The notes beneath the pieces were generated by a model. The model was given only the letters and a program-made list of their open reading frames with translations. It did not search any database and was not told the origin of the DNA. A stretch of 64,000 nt of DNA, taken from positions 434,001 to 498,000 of the forward strand of contig NZ_JASZYB010000003.1 of assembly GCF_030317205.1 (NCBI RefSeq), read 5' to 3'. The first letter of the stretch is position 1; each line of letters opens with the position of its first letter. This DNA is from Variovorax sp. J2L1-78 (GTDB lineage Bacteria > Pseudomonadota > Gammaproteobacteria > Burkholderiales > Burkholderiaceae_C). A program made the translations under genes and the position numbers. Shown here piece by piece: positions 35,516 through 44,895 of the stretch.

Positions 35516-37666
35516 TCAGATCTGCTGCGGATCGACGTCGATCAGCCAGCGGATCACGCCCTTGCCCTCGGGCGTGCGGCGCAAGCCGTGCAGCAGCGGC
35601 TGCCACTGCGCCAGCAGGCGCTGCAGCGCGGCCCGCGAGTCGCTCTCCACCAGCATCTGCGCCCGCTCGACGTTGGCCACGCGCTGGATGGCGAGCGGCA
35701 CGGCCGGGTAGCGCGTTACGCGGTCTGCGCCTTCCAACGCGTCGGCTGCGACGCTTGCGGCATTCAGAAAGGCCTGCGCCGCCTCCTGGGTCTTGGCGTC
35801 GGCGCGCAGCAGCGCCTGGTAGGCAAAGGGTGGCATCGCCGCCGCGCGGCGCTCGGTCAGTTCGCCCTGGGCGAAGGCCGGATAGTCGTGGCGCCGCAGC
35901 GCGGCGAACAGCGGGTGGTCGCGATGGCTGGTCTGGATCCACATCTCGGCGGTCGCGCCCTGCGCGGCCAGGTAGGCCGCATCGCGCCCGGCCCGGCCGG
36001 CCGACTGCATCAGCAGGCTGAAGAGCCGCTCCGGCGCGCGGAAGTCGCTCGAGAACAGCGCCCCGTCGGGGTTCACCGCCGCCACCAGCGTGATCCGCCG
36101 GAAGTCGTGCCCCTTGGCGATCATCTGCGTGCCGACCAGCACGTCGACGTCGCCGGCATGCACAGCGGCCAGCTGCGATTCGAGCGCGCCCTGCTTGCGC
36201 GTGCTGTCGGCGTCGATCCGGGCGACGCGCACCGGGCTGCCGTCGGGCCGATGCACCGGCGCGAGCAGTTCGGCCAGGTGCTCCTCCAACTGTTCCGTGC
36301 CGCGGCCGACCGGCGCGATGTCCGGGTTGCCGCAGGCCGGGCAGGCCCGTGGCACGCGCTCGGCGAAGCCGCAGTGGTGGCAGCGCAGCGTGCGGTCGAT
36401 CTTGTGGAAGACGCGGTAGGCGCTGCAGTGCGGGCACTCGCTCTTCCAGCCGCAGTCGCCGCAGGCCAGCACCGGCGCATAGCCGCGGCGGTTCAGAAAG
36501 ACCATGCTCTGCTCGCCGCGGGCGATGCGCTGGCCGATGGCGTCGAGCAGCCCGGCCGACAGCACCGTCTTCGGCGGCTGCAGCGCCATGTCGACCAGGC
36601 GCACCGCGGGCAGGGCGCCGGCGCCGACACGGGAAGGCATCGCCAGCCGCACGTAGCGGCCGCCCGGGTCGTCGCCTTCGGCGGGGCGGCTCTGGTGCCA
36701 GCTCTCCAGCGAGGGCGTGGCGGAGCCGAGGATCACCTTGGCACCCTCGTTCCGGCCGCGCCACACCGCCAGGTCACGGGCCGAGTAGCGCGCGCCCTCC
36801 TGCTGCTTGTAGCTGGGGTCGTGCTCCTCGTCGACCACGATGAGCTGCAGCGTCGGCATCGACGCGAACACCGCCATGCGGGTGCCCAGCACGATGCGCG
36901 CCTGGCCGGCATGCGCCGCCAGCCAGCTCGCCAGGCGCTGCGGGTTGGTCATGCCGCTGTGCAGCGACACCACCGCCTCGCTGCCGAAACGGGCGCGAAA
37001 GCGCGCCTCCAGCTGCGGCGTGAGGTTGATTTCGGGCACCATCACCAGCGCCTGGGCGTCCGGCGCGCGGGCCAGCAGGCGGCCGACGGCCTGCAGGTAG
37101 ACCTCGGTCTTGCCGCTGCCGGTGCTGCCGAAGAGCAGAAAGGGGCCGGCCTCGGCCTCGATGCGGCGCAGCGCCTCGGCCTGCTCCGGTGTGGCGTCGG
37201 CGGCCGGTGCGGCGGTGGCCGCCGCATCCTCGCTGCCAGTGCGCCGCCGCTTCAACCGTCGCGCCAGCTGCACGCCGCTCAGGTCGCGCAACTGGGGCGG
37301 CAGCGCGGCGAGGGCGATCTCGCCCAGCGAGCGCTGGTAGTAGCGGGCGGCGAAGGCGACCAGTTCGCGCCAGGCGCTGCCCAGCGGTGGCAGGTCGTCG
37401 AGCGCGGCAGCGACCAGTTTGAGCGCCACGGCACCCTGCTCCGACGAGCCGGCCTCCAGCGGCACGGCATCCCACACCACGCCCAGCACCTCGCGCCGCC
37501 CCAGCGGCACGCGCACCAGCGTGCCGGGCGGCAGGGCGGCTGGGGCGGTGTAGCTCAGCCGGTCGTCCAGCGCCGCATGCGCGGGCGTGTGGAGCGCGAC
37601 TTCGACCCGCCAGGCGCCCGGCGTGGTGGCCGGGAAACCTTTCTCAGTTAAAGCGACTTTGAGCAA
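35516..37666 (-). CDS. priA: primosomal protein N' (replication restart helicase), 716 aa
   Basis: PriA restarts stalled forks. Helicase motifs GSTGSGKTEVY (Walker A) and VDEEHDPSY (DEEH) are clear, and the zinc-binding region is complete with cysteines in CGDCGWKSECPHC, CHHCG and CPACG. Length agrees with the family (about 730). It converges with the OmpA-like lipoprotein gene, 27 bp apart. The ATG at 37666 is followed by the usual 3'-DNA-binding domain (VEVALHTPAHAALDDRLSY). Confidence 0.93.
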   Translation of the reverse strand: MLKVALTEKGFPATTPGAWRVEVALHTPAHAALDDRLSYTAPAALPPGTLVRVPLGRREVLGVVWDAVPLEAGSSEQGAVALKLVAAALDDLPPLGSAWRELVAFAARYYQRSLGEIALAALPPQLRDLSGVQLARRLKRRRTGSEDAAATAAPAADATPEQAEALRRIEAEAGPFLLFGSTGSGKTEVYLQAVGRLLARAPDAQALVMVPEINLTPQLEARFRARFGSEAVVSLHSGMTNPQRLASWLAAHAGQARIVLGTRMAVFASMPTLQLIVVDEEHDPSYKQQEGARYSARDLAVWRGRNEGAKVILGSATPSLESWHQSRPAEGDDPGGRYVRLAMPSRVGAGALPAVRLVDMALQPPKTVLSAGLLDAIGQRIARGEQSMVFLNRRGYAPVLACGDCGWKSECPHCSAYRVFHKIDRTLRCHHCGFAERVPRACPACGNPDIAPVGRGTEQLEEHLAELLAPVHRPDGSPVRVARIDADSTRKQGALESQLAAVHAGDVDVLVGTQMIAKGHDFRRITLVAAVNPDGALFSSDFRAPERLFSLLMQSAGRAGRDAAYLAAQGATAEMWIQTSHRDHPLFAALRRHDYPAFAQGELTERRAAAMPPFAYQALLRADAKTQEAAQAFLNAASVAADALEGADRVTRYPAVPLAIQRVANVERAQMLVESDSRAALQRLLAQWQPLLHGLRRTPEGKGVIRWLIDVDPQQI

Positions 37667-38005
37667 AATGCCTTAAGTTGTTGATTTGCTTGCGGTTTGC
37701 AATTCGTCCAGAGATTGTGTGGATAACTTTGTTGATATCTATGCTCCACACGCCGCCAGCCCTTGAAAATCAAGGCTCCGACTAGACTGCCCGTAAAAAA
37801 AGCAGCGGGGCGATTCGTTATGAATCAACGACTTAGCGGCGCTATCGCTTTGGGAGCGGGGGGCGTGATCCCTCGGATCATTTGGCGCACCGCAGCAAAG
37901 GTTTTGTGCATAAGTCAACCGCGCAGGGCCGTTTAGCTTGACAAATCTCGAAACGATACTTTCAGCTTACATGCGCTCGAATCGTGAAAAAGTGCAAGCG
38001 AGCGC
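37667..38005. other. 339-bp intergenic region upstream of priA
   Basis: AT-richer than its surroundings. It has a perfect DnaA-box 9-mer (listed separately), small inverted repeats CCTTGA-AAA-TCAAGG (37761-37775) and GATTC-N5-GAATC (37812-37826), an A7 run, and TTGACA at 37938-37943 pointing right, where no plus-strand gene is seen. The priA promoter must lie here. No coding frame is convincing. Confidence 0.5.
37718..37726 (-). promoter_or_regulatory. consensus DnaA box (TTATCCACA)
   Basis: The plus strand reads TGTGGATAA, the exact reverse complement of the strict 9-mer. It is single, about 50 bp before priA. A lone box may regulate priA by DnaA-ATP level; it does not define an origin. Confidence 0.45.
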
Positions 38006-39109
38006 TCATGCTCGTAACAGCCTCGACTGGGCGTGGACGGCGCTGACCAGCGCGGCCACGTGGTCCGGCGGCGTGAACTGGCTGATGCCATGCCCGAGGT
38101 TGAAAATGTGCGTCGGGCCGGGCTGGCTGCGGTCCGCGTGCGGCGTGCCGAAGCTCTGCAGCACCTTGGCCACCTCGGCCTCGATCCGGTCCGGCGGCGC
38201 GAACAGCACGTTGGGGTCGATGTTGCCCTGCAGCGCCTTGCCCTGCGCGCCTTCGCCCACCTTCGCGCGCGCGGCGCCCAGGTTGACCGTCCAGTCGAGC
38301 CCCAGCACTTCGCAGTCCAGCGCGCGCATGGCATCGAGCCACAGGCCGCCGCCCTTGGTGAAGACGATGCGCGGCACCGGCGTGCCGTCCGCGCCGTCGC
38401 GCTTGAGCTGCCCCAGCACCCGCGCCGTGTAGGCCAGGCTGAATTCCTGGAAGGCGCCGTCGGCCAGCACGCCGCCCCAGCTGTCGAACAGCATCACGGC
38501 CTGGGCGCCGGCGTCGATCTGCGCGTTCAGGTAGGCGGCCACGGCGTCGGCGTTCACCGCCAGCAGCCGATGCATCAGGTCGGGGCGGCTGTACATCAGC
38601 GACTTCACCAGCCGGTAGTCGCTCGAGCCGGCGCCTTCGACCATGTAGCAGGCCAGCGTCCACGGGCTGCCGGAAAAGCCGATCAGTGGCACGCGGCCGT
38701 TCAGCGCGCGGCGAATGGACGCGACCGCGTCGAACACGTAGCGCAGCTTGTCGAGGTCGGGCACCGCGAGCGCGGCGATGGCCGCCTCGTCGCGCACCGG
38801 GCAGGCGAATCGCGGGCCTTCGCCCGCCTCGAAAGACAGGCCGAGGCCCATGGCGTCGGGCACGGTCAGGATGTCGGAGAACAGGATGGCCGCGTCGAGC
38901 GGAAAACGCTCCAGCGGCTGCAGCGTGACCTCGGTCGCGTAGTCCACGTTGGTGGCCAGCCCCATGAAGCTCCCCGCCTTGGCACGCGTCGCGACGTACT
39001 CCGGCAGGTAGCGGCCAGCCTGGCGCATCAGCCAGACGGGGGTGTGGTCGGTCGCCTGGCGCCAGCAGGCGCGCAGGAAGGTGTCGTTTTGCAGGGGGGC
39101 GAAGGGCAT
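38006..39109 (-). CDS. hemE: uroporphyrinogen decarboxylase, 367 aa
   Basis: HemE converts uroporphyrinogen III to coproporphyrinogen III in heme synthesis. Family signatures RQAGRYLPEY (near residue 30) and IGFSGSPWTLACYMVEG are intact, as are FDSWGG and FNLGHGI. Length matches the family (about 355-367). I start at ATG 39109 (MPFAPLQNDTFLRAC) since the longer frame adds an unlikely Arg-rich tract. Confidence 0.95.
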   Translation of the reverse strand: MPFAPLQNDTFLRACWRQATDHTPVWLMRQAGRYLPEYVATRAKAGSFMGLATNVDYATEVTLQPLERFPLDAAILFSDILTVPDAMGLGLSFEAGEGPRFACPVRDEAAIAALAVPDLDKLRYVFDAVASIRRALNGRVPLIGFSGSPWTLACYMVEGAGSSDYRLVKSLMYSRPDLMHRLLAVNADAVAAYLNAQIDAGAQAVMLFDSWGGVLADGAFQEFSLAYTARVLGQLKRDGADGTPVPRIVFTKGGGLWLDAMRALDCEVLGLDWTVNLGAARAKVGEGAQGKALQGNIDPNVLFAPPDRIEAEVAKVLQSFGTPHADRSQPGPTHIFNLGHGISQFTPPDHVAALVSAVHAQSRLLRA

Positions 39110-39334
39110 CACCCGATTGTCGCAGCCGGCCCTGGCGCCGAGCCCCCTTGGCGCATTGACCACGCGGAGGCGTTGCACCTACCATCCGGGCGCGGTGCAA
39201 GCCGCGCCCGGGCCCGCGGGAAGGGTTGAACCCACTTGCTTTCACACGCTGCTGCGCTGTCGCGCGGCGCCATCCACCAGCTCCTTTGTGCAGCCGGATT
39301 TGCGGGTCGTCGGCGCTTCATGCACGGAGGTTCT

Positions 39335-40984
39335 GTGAAACGCATTCCCGCACGGCCCGATCTCGGGCATCTCAAGAAGCAAGCCAAAGAGTTGCTTGCC
39401 GGCCATCGACGCGGCGATCCCGCCGCGCTGGCCCGGTTCTGCCAATCGCTGCCCCTGGCCGCGGGTCAGGACATGGCGGCCATCGCCGGGCTCGGCCTGC
39501 GCCTGCACGATGCGCAATCGTGCGTGGCGCGCGAGTACGGCTTCCTGTCGTGGGTCGATCTGCACGGCTTCGTCCTGGCCCGTATCGCGCAGGCGAACGA
39601 CCCGGCCCGCGCGGTGCTGCTGTGGCTGCGCGCCGCCTATGCCGGCGAGATCGCGGGCGGCAACAACCTGGCCCGGCCCGCGGTGGCCGCGCGCCTGCTC
39701 GAGGAAACCCCGGGGCTGTTGGGCGATGACCCGCACCTGGCGTGTGCCATCGGCGACGTCGACCTGCTGCGCCAGGCGATGGCGCGCGACCCGGGCTGGG
39801 TCCACCGCGCGGGTGGGCCGCTCCTGGTGCCGCCGCTCCATGCGGTGGTTCATTCCAGCCTGGTGAAGCTGCCGGCCTTTCGGGATCGCCTGCACGCTTG
39901 CGCCAAGCTGCTGCTCGAAGCTGGCGCCGATCCGAACCAAGCCATCGGTAGCCGATGGCCGCCTGCATCGCTCGCCGCACCGTCCGAGGGGGTCCGCTTG
40001 CCCGTGCTGTACGGCGCGGCGGGACTGAACCGCGATGTGGAGCTCACGCGGCTGCTGCTGGAAGCCGGGGCCGACCCGAACGACGGCGAATCGCTCTACC
40101 ACTCGCTCGATGACCCCGCCTGCACGCGCCTGCTGCTGGCGGCCGGCGCCCGCGTCGGCGGCACGAACGCGCTCTACCGTGTGCTCGACTTCGACCAGCT
40201 CGCGTCGCTGCAGCTGCTGCTCGCCCATGGCGGCGATCCGAACGAAGCTGCGCCCGACGGGGTCGCGAGCGACTGGGGACGCCCGCTGCTGTGGGCCATT
40301 CGGCGACGGCGTTCGCCTGCCCACGTGGAGGCGCTGCTGGACGCGGGCGCCGATGCATCGGCGCGCACACCCGAAGGCATCGATGCCCACACCCTGGCGC
40401 TGCGCTTCGGCCTGACGGACGTCGCCGGGCTGCTCGCGCGGCGGCTCGGCAGCAATGCGCCACTGCCACCCGGCGAGCAGTTCGCAGCCGCCTGCGCGTG
40501 CGGCGACGGGCCTGCGGCCCGGCGCCTGCAGCAAGCGCATCCGCAGTTGCTTTCCAGTTTGTCGCCCGTGCAGCTGCGCCTGTTGCCCGAGCTGGCCGCG
40601 CAGCCGGGCTGCGGCGCGGCCGTGCGGCTCATGGTCGAACTCGGCTGGCCGATCACCGTGACCGGTGGCGACTGGGAGGCCTCGGCGCTGAACCAGGCCG
40701 TGTTCCGCGGCGACGCTGCGCTCACGCGCTTCCTGCTCGAACACGGGGCCACCTGGACCGAGCGGCACGGCTTCGGCGACGACGTGAGCGGCTCGCTGTC
40801 GTGGGCCTCGCTCAACCGGCCCACGGAGGACGGCGACTGGGTGGGCTGTGCCGAGGCGCTGGTCGCGAACGGCTTTCCCGACGCGCAGCCCGACCCGGGC
40901 GGCTCCGACGGCGTGATCGTCGAGGGGCGGCTCAAGTGGTTCTCCGACGAGGTGACGGAGTGCCTGCTCGCCCGCCGGCCGTGA
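39335..40984 (+). CDS. ankyrin-repeat protein, 549 aa
   Basis: The N-terminal 60 residues (RPDLGHLKKQAKELLAGHR, VAREYGFLSWVDLH) are the segment often found ahead of ankyrin repeats in bacterial proteins. At least five ankyrin-like units follow, such as ELTRLLLEAGADPND and HVEALLDAGADASA. There is no signal peptide. GTG 39335 has GGAGG seven bases upstream and gives the standard N-terminus; ATG 39320 is weaker. It is a scaffold-type protein; partner unknown. Confidence 0.82.
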   Translation: MKRIPARPDLGHLKKQAKELLAGHRRGDPAALARFCQSLPLAAGQDMAAIAGLGLRLHDAQSCVAREYGFLSWVDLHGFVLARIAQANDPARAVLLWLRAAYAGEIAGGNNLARPAVAARLLEETPGLLGDDPHLACAIGDVDLLRQAMARDPGWVHRAGGPLLVPPLHAVVHSSLVKLPAFRDRLHACAKLLLEAGADPNQAIGSRWPPASLAAPSEGVRLPVLYGAAGLNRDVELTRLLLEAGADPNDGESLYHSLDDPACTRLLLAAGARVGGTNALYRVLDFDQLASLQLLLAHGGDPNEAAPDGVASDWGRPLLWAIRRRRSPAHVEALLDAGADASARTPEGIDAHTLALRFGLTDVAGLLARRLGSNAPLPPGEQFAAACACGDGPAARRLQQAHPQLLSSLSPVQLRLLPELAAQPGCGAAVRLMVELGWPITVTGGDWEASALNQAVFRGDAALTRFLLEHGATWTERHGFGDDVSGSLSWASLNRPTEDGDWVGCAEALVANGFPDAQPDPGGSDGVIVEGRLKWFSDEVTECLLARRP

Positions 40985-40991
40985 CGACTCG

Positions 40992-41684
40992 CTAGCTCTT
41001 GTACTTGATCGAGCAGCCGTACGGCCGCGTCGCCGCTGCGCTGACCGGCCGGCCGCCGAAGGCCTCGCCCAGCGCCTGGTTCACGTAGTTGGTGGCGGTC
41101 TTGATGTCGTCCGGCCGTGCCGACGGGATGCTGTCGATGCCGCCGGCATACACCAGCGTGCCCTTGGGATCGATGATGAAGATGTGCGGCGTGGTGCGCG
41201 CGCCGTAGGCCTGGCCGATGGTGCCGTCCTCGTCCATCAGCACGGCGGTCGGCGCGGCCGACTGCGTCTTCATCCAGCTGTCGAGCGCGGCCGGCTGCAG
41301 GTAGTCGCTGGCGGCGCGTTCCGTGGAATTGATGGCGAGCCAGACCACGCCCTTGGCCGTCGCGGCCTTCTGCGTCGCCGGCATGTTGCCGCTGCCGTAG
41401 TGCTTGCGCACGAAGGGGCAGCCGGGGTTGGTCCACTCCAGCACGACGTATTTGCCGGCGAAGTCGGAGAGCTGGTGCTGCTTGCCGCGGGTGTCCATGG
41501 CGACGAAATCGGGGGCCTTCTGGCCGACGGCGGGCGCGGCATGCGCCGGGGCGCCGATGAGCAGCGTGCTGCCCAGGGCGACCGCGGCGGCCATCACGGC
41601 ACGGCGGGAGGCGCGGCTGAGGGCGGCACCGGCATCGCGGGCGGCTCGGGCCGAGCGTGAGGCGGACGATGACAGGGATGGCAT
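40992..41684 (-). CDS. exported thioredoxin-like (AhpC/TSA redoxin) protein, 230 aa
   Basis: A long N-terminal region with twin Arg (SRASRRAVMAAAVALG) and a hydrophobic core ends in AHAAP, suggesting export, perhaps by Tat. The redoxin domain has VGQKAPDF, VVLEWTNPGCPFVRKHY (a single Cys in the peroxidatic-like position) and TPHIFIIDPKG. The CxxC of thioredoxins is absent, so it is more like a peroxiredoxin or resolves otherwise. It follows dsbD by 111 bp on the same strand and may receive electrons from it. Confidence 0.82.
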   Translation of the reverse strand: MPSLSSSASRSARAARDAGAALSRASRRAVMAAAVALGSTLLIGAPAHAAPAVGQKAPDFVAMDTRGKQHQLSDFAGKYVVLEWTNPGCPFVRKHYGSGNMPATQKAATAKGVVWLAINSTERAASDYLQPAALDSWMKTQSAAPTAVLMDEDGTIGQAYGARTTPHIFIIDPKGTLVYAGGIDSIPSARPDDIKTATNYVNQALGEAFGGRPVSAAATRPYGCSIKYKS

Positions 41685-41795
41685 GGTCTGCAGACTCCTG
41701 GAAAAAATCGAATGACGGCCGCAGCTTAGGCCGATTTCCTCACCCGCTTGTGACAAGCCGTAGTGCCGTCATGGGCATCGTCTCGGGCAGGTGTC

Positions 41796-43973
41796 TCAGA
41801 GCTGGGCCAGCGCCGCCTTCAGGTCGCTCTTGCTGAGAATCTCGGTCAGTACCACCGGCGCCTTGCCCGGTGCCTGCAGCACGTACACGGGGACGCCGCT
41901 GCGCCCCAGCGCGTTGATCGCGGCGGTGATGGCCGGGTCCTGCCGCGTCCAGTCGGCGCGCAGCAACGCGACCTGGCGGGCGTCGAAGTCGGCCAGCAGG
42001 TCGGCGTCGCTCAGCGTGGCCTTCTTGTTGTACTGGCAGGTCACGCACCAGGCGGCGGTGAAATCGACGAAGACCGGCCGGCCGGCCGCGTGCAGCTCGG
42101 CCACGCGTGCGGCCGACCACGACTGCCAGCGCGCGCCGCTCGCCGCCACTGCCGGCTCGGCAGGTCGCACGATGTTGCCGCCGATCGCGAGCGCCAGCGC
42201 CGCAGTGCCTGCCAGCAGCGCGCTGGCGAGGACGATGCGGGTGCGCCCGCGCAGCGTGAACGACCACACCACCGCGGCCAGGCACACCAGCAGGCCGAGC
42301 AGCGCGCCGGCACCGTCGATGCCGCTCTGCTGCCCCAGCACCCAGACCAGCCAGGCGACGGTGGCGAACATCGGGAACGCGAGCACGCGGCGCAGCGTGT
42401 CCATCCAGGCGCCCGGTCGGGGCAGCAGGTGCGCGACGGCCGGCACGAAGCCTGCCACCAGATAGGGCAGCGCCAGGCCGAAGCCCAGCACCGCGAACAG
42501 CATCAGCGCCTGGGCAGCCGGTAGGCCGATCGCGAAGCCGAGCGACGCGCCCATGAAGGGCGCGGTGCAGGGCGAGGCGATGACCACCGCCAGCACGCCG
42601 GAGAGAAAGTCGTTCGCCACCGGATGCTTCACCTGCGCGGCACAGAGCGAGCGCGGCACCAGGAAGCCGAACTCGAACATGCCGGCCAGGTTCAGGCCGA
42701 TGAGCGTGAACAGCGCCGCCAGCACCGCGACCACCACCGGCGATTGCAGCTGGAAGCCCCAGCCCAATTGCTCGCCGGCCGCGCGCAGTGCCAGCATGGC
42801 CGCGCCCAGCGCGAGGAAGGTCACCATCACGCCGGCCGTGTAGGCCAGGCCGGCGCTGCGGTGGCCGCGCCGGTCGCTCGCGTGGTTGGCGAAGCCCAGC
42901 ACCTTGATCGCCAGCACCGGGAACACGCAGGGCATGAGGTTCAGCAGGAGTCCGCCCAACAGCGCGCCAAGCAAGGCCATCGCGAAGCTGCCCGCCGGTT
43001 GCGGCAGCGACACCGCCGTGTTCGCTTCGAGCGCCGCCTGCAGCGCCGGCGACACTTGCGCGGCCGCGGCGGTCGCCGGCCAGGTGCCGCTGACAGGCGC
43101 CTCGGCGCGCCAGGCAATCGGGGCGCCGTCACGGCGGTCGGCCTCGGCCAGTGCGAGCACCACCGGCATGGTGGTCGGGCTGGCGCTGCGCTGCTCGGCC
43201 AGCGGGATCGTCGCCGTCCAGCTGTCGCCTTGCCAGGCCTGGGTCCAGTCCTTGCCGGAGACGGCGGCGGTGCGGATCACCTCCGCGGTCTCGGGGAAGA
43301 ACTCGAGCGTCTTGCCGCGTGCCGCCGGCGGCAGGCCGTCGACGCGCACGTTCAGCACCTGGTCGGCCACCGCGATGGTGCCCGGCTGCGCGAGCGGCGC
43401 CGGCTGCGCCGCGAGGGCCGCGTCGAAGTCGGCCTTGTGCAGCGCGGTCGAACCTTGCGCCGGCAAGGTCAGCGCGAACTCGCCGTCCTCGGGAATGCAT
43501 TCCTTGCGGCAGACCAGCCACGAGGCCTTCAGCCGGATGTCGATGCCGCCCGCGCCCACCAGGGCGGGCGCCGGCTTGAAGTCGGGCGCGACCGTGACCG
43601 GCACCGGCAGCAGCACGGTGTGCTCGTAGCCGTAGTTCGCCAGATTGCCGATCGGGATCTTCTTGGGCACCGGCCAGGCGATATCGCCGGCGGCCAGCCC
43701 GGCGGGCAGGGTCCACGTCAGCTCGGTGGGCAGGCCGGAGTCGCCGGCGTTCTTCCAATAGGTGTGCCACTCGGGCTGGTGCGTGATCTGCAGGCCGACC
43801 CAGACGGGGGCGCCAGGCGCCACACCGTCCGGCGCATGCGCGATCAGTTCGGCCCGCACATGCGGCGTGGTGACGACCGGCGAGGCTTTGGGCGGCAGCT
43901 GCGCGACGGCTGGCAGCACGGCCGCCAGGGCGAGCGCGGCGACGGAGAGTCTGGAGAGGAGGGTGCGAAGCAT
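41796..43973 (-). CDS. dsbD: DsbD/ScsB-type thiol-disulfide transporter, 725 aa
   Basis: A signal peptide, an N-terminal periplasmic domain (WHTYWKNAGDSGLPTELTW, VCRKECIPEDGEF), about eight membrane helices and a C-terminal thioredoxin domain with WCVTCQYNK make up the three-part electron relay. The membrane cysteines are in NLMPCVFPVLA and ASPCTAPFMG. The N-terminal domain is ScsB-like rather than E. coli DsbD-like. It passes reductant from cytoplasmic thioredoxin to periplasmic proteins, perhaps to the redoxin downstream. ATG 43973 begins the signal peptide. Confidence 0.88.
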   Translation of the reverse strand: MLRTLLSRLSVAALALAAVLPAVAQLPPKASPVVTTPHVRAELIAHAPDGVAPGAPVWVGLQITHQPEWHTYWKNAGDSGLPTELTWTLPAGLAAGDIAWPVPKKIPIGNLANYGYEHTVLLPVPVTVAPDFKPAPALVGAGGIDIRLKASWLVCRKECIPEDGEFALTLPAQGSTALHKADFDAALAAQPAPLAQPGTIAVADQVLNVRVDGLPPAARGKTLEFFPETAEVIRTAAVSGKDWTQAWQGDSWTATIPLAEQRSASPTTMPVVLALAEADRRDGAPIAWRAEAPVSGTWPATAAAAQVSPALQAALEANTAVSLPQPAGSFAMALLGALLGGLLLNLMPCVFPVLAIKVLGFANHASDRRGHRSAGLAYTAGVMVTFLALGAAMLALRAAGEQLGWGFQLQSPVVVAVLAALFTLIGLNLAGMFEFGFLVPRSLCAAQVKHPVANDFLSGVLAVVIASPCTAPFMGASLGFAIGLPAAQALMLFAVLGFGLALPYLVAGFVPAVAHLLPRPGAWMDTLRRVLAFPMFATVAWLVWVLGQQSGIDGAGALLGLLVCLAAVVWSFTLRGRTRIVLASALLAGTAALALAIGGNIVRPAEPAVAASGARWQSWSAARVAELHAAGRPVFVDFTAAWCVTCQYNKKATLSDADLLADFDARQVALLRADWTRQDPAITAAINALGRSGVPVYVLQAPGKAPVVLTEILSKSDLKAALAQL

Positions 43974-44019
43974 GCCGGGAGTCGGAGCGGGAGTCGGTGG
44001 GAAGGTTCCTGACGGCGGC

Positions 44020-44769
44020 TCAGGCCGCCCAGCCCAGCACCACCCTGCGGCTGTTGGCACTCTTTTTTTCGATCTTGGTGACGACCACCGCGCCGATCTC
44101 CGCTGTGTTCGCCACGTGCGTGCCCCCGCAGGGCTGGAAGTCGATCTGCGCCTCGGCCTCGCCGCCGATGCGGATCGTGCGCACCGTGCCCGTGCCGCGC
44201 GGCGGCTGCACGCTCATGCTCTTGACCAGCGACGGGTTGGCGTCGAGTTCGGCGTCGGTGATGGCCCCGACCGCCAGCGGATGCGCCGCGCCGACCAGCC
44301 GCGCCAGACCGGCCGTGAGCGCGTCCTTGTCCAGCGGGTCGGTCATGTGGAAGTCGAGCCGCGCGTAGTCCGGCGTGATCGAGCAGCCGTTGACCGGCTG
44401 GGCCACCAGGTGGCACAGCAGGTGCGTGGCGGTGTGGAAGCGCATCAGCCGGTGCCGGCGCTCCCAGTCGATGCGGGCCGTCACGGCGTCGCCCGGCGAC
44501 AGCGTGGCCAGCAGCGTTTCCTGGCCGGGCGCCGGCACGTGGAGGATCTCGTCGGTCGGCCGGCCCTCGGCGTCCTTGGCCTTGCGCGTGTCGGCGATCG
44601 CCAGTGTGCGGCCATCGGCCAGCGCCAGCGTGCCCGTGTCGCCGGCCTGCCCGCCACCCAGCGGGTAGAACACCGTGCGGTCGAGCACGATGCCTGCCTC
44701 GTCGAGGCGCACGATGCGCGATTCGCAGGTGCGCAGGTAGGCGTCGGCGCGGAACAGGTCGTCGGTCAT
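44020..44769 (-). CDS. alanyl-tRNA editing protein (AlaX type), 249 aa
   Basis: It has the AlaRS editing fold: HTATHLL with two zinc-binding histidines (near residue 112) and CGGTHVANTAEIG later, plus FYPLGGGQAGDTG at the N-terminus. Such proteins hydrolyse Ser or Gly mischarged on tRNA-Ala. It lies 46 bp before dsbD on the same strand, possibly co-transcribed. Convincing by motifs and length. Confidence 0.9.
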   Translation of the reverse strand: MTDDLFRADAYLRTCESRIVRLDEAGIVLDRTVFYPLGGGQAGDTGTLALADGRTLAIADTRKAKDAEGRPTDEILHVPAPGQETLLATLSPGDAVTARIDWERRHRLMRFHTATHLLCHLVAQPVNGCSITPDYARLDFHMTDPLDKDALTAGLARLVGAAHPLAVGAITDAELDANPSLVKSMSVQPPRGTGTVRTIRIGGEAEAQIDFQPCGGTHVANTAEIGAVVVTKIEKKSANSRRVVLGWAA

Positions 44770-44830
44770 GCCGCCGATGGTAGCGGCGCCTCGGTTTTCG
44801 AGCCGGACCACGCCCGAAAGCGCCCACAGC

Positions 44831-44854
44831 CGACAGTCGGTGGAAAGACTGTCG
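44831..44854. promoter_or_regulatory. perfect 8-bp inverted repeat CGACAGTC-N8-GACTGTCG
   Basis: It lies between alaX and the divergent dehydrogenase gene, 41 bp before the start codon at 44896. It could be an operator or a stem-loop in the 5' leader of that gene. Confidence 0.45.
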
Positions 44855-44895
44855 CCCAACATCCGTGCCAACGAATCGCACCCCAAGGAGACCTC

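Noticed and set aside
37938..38432. Plus-strand frame after a TTGACA sequence
   Set aside because: Runs antisense through hemE; no family and no clear -10 element.
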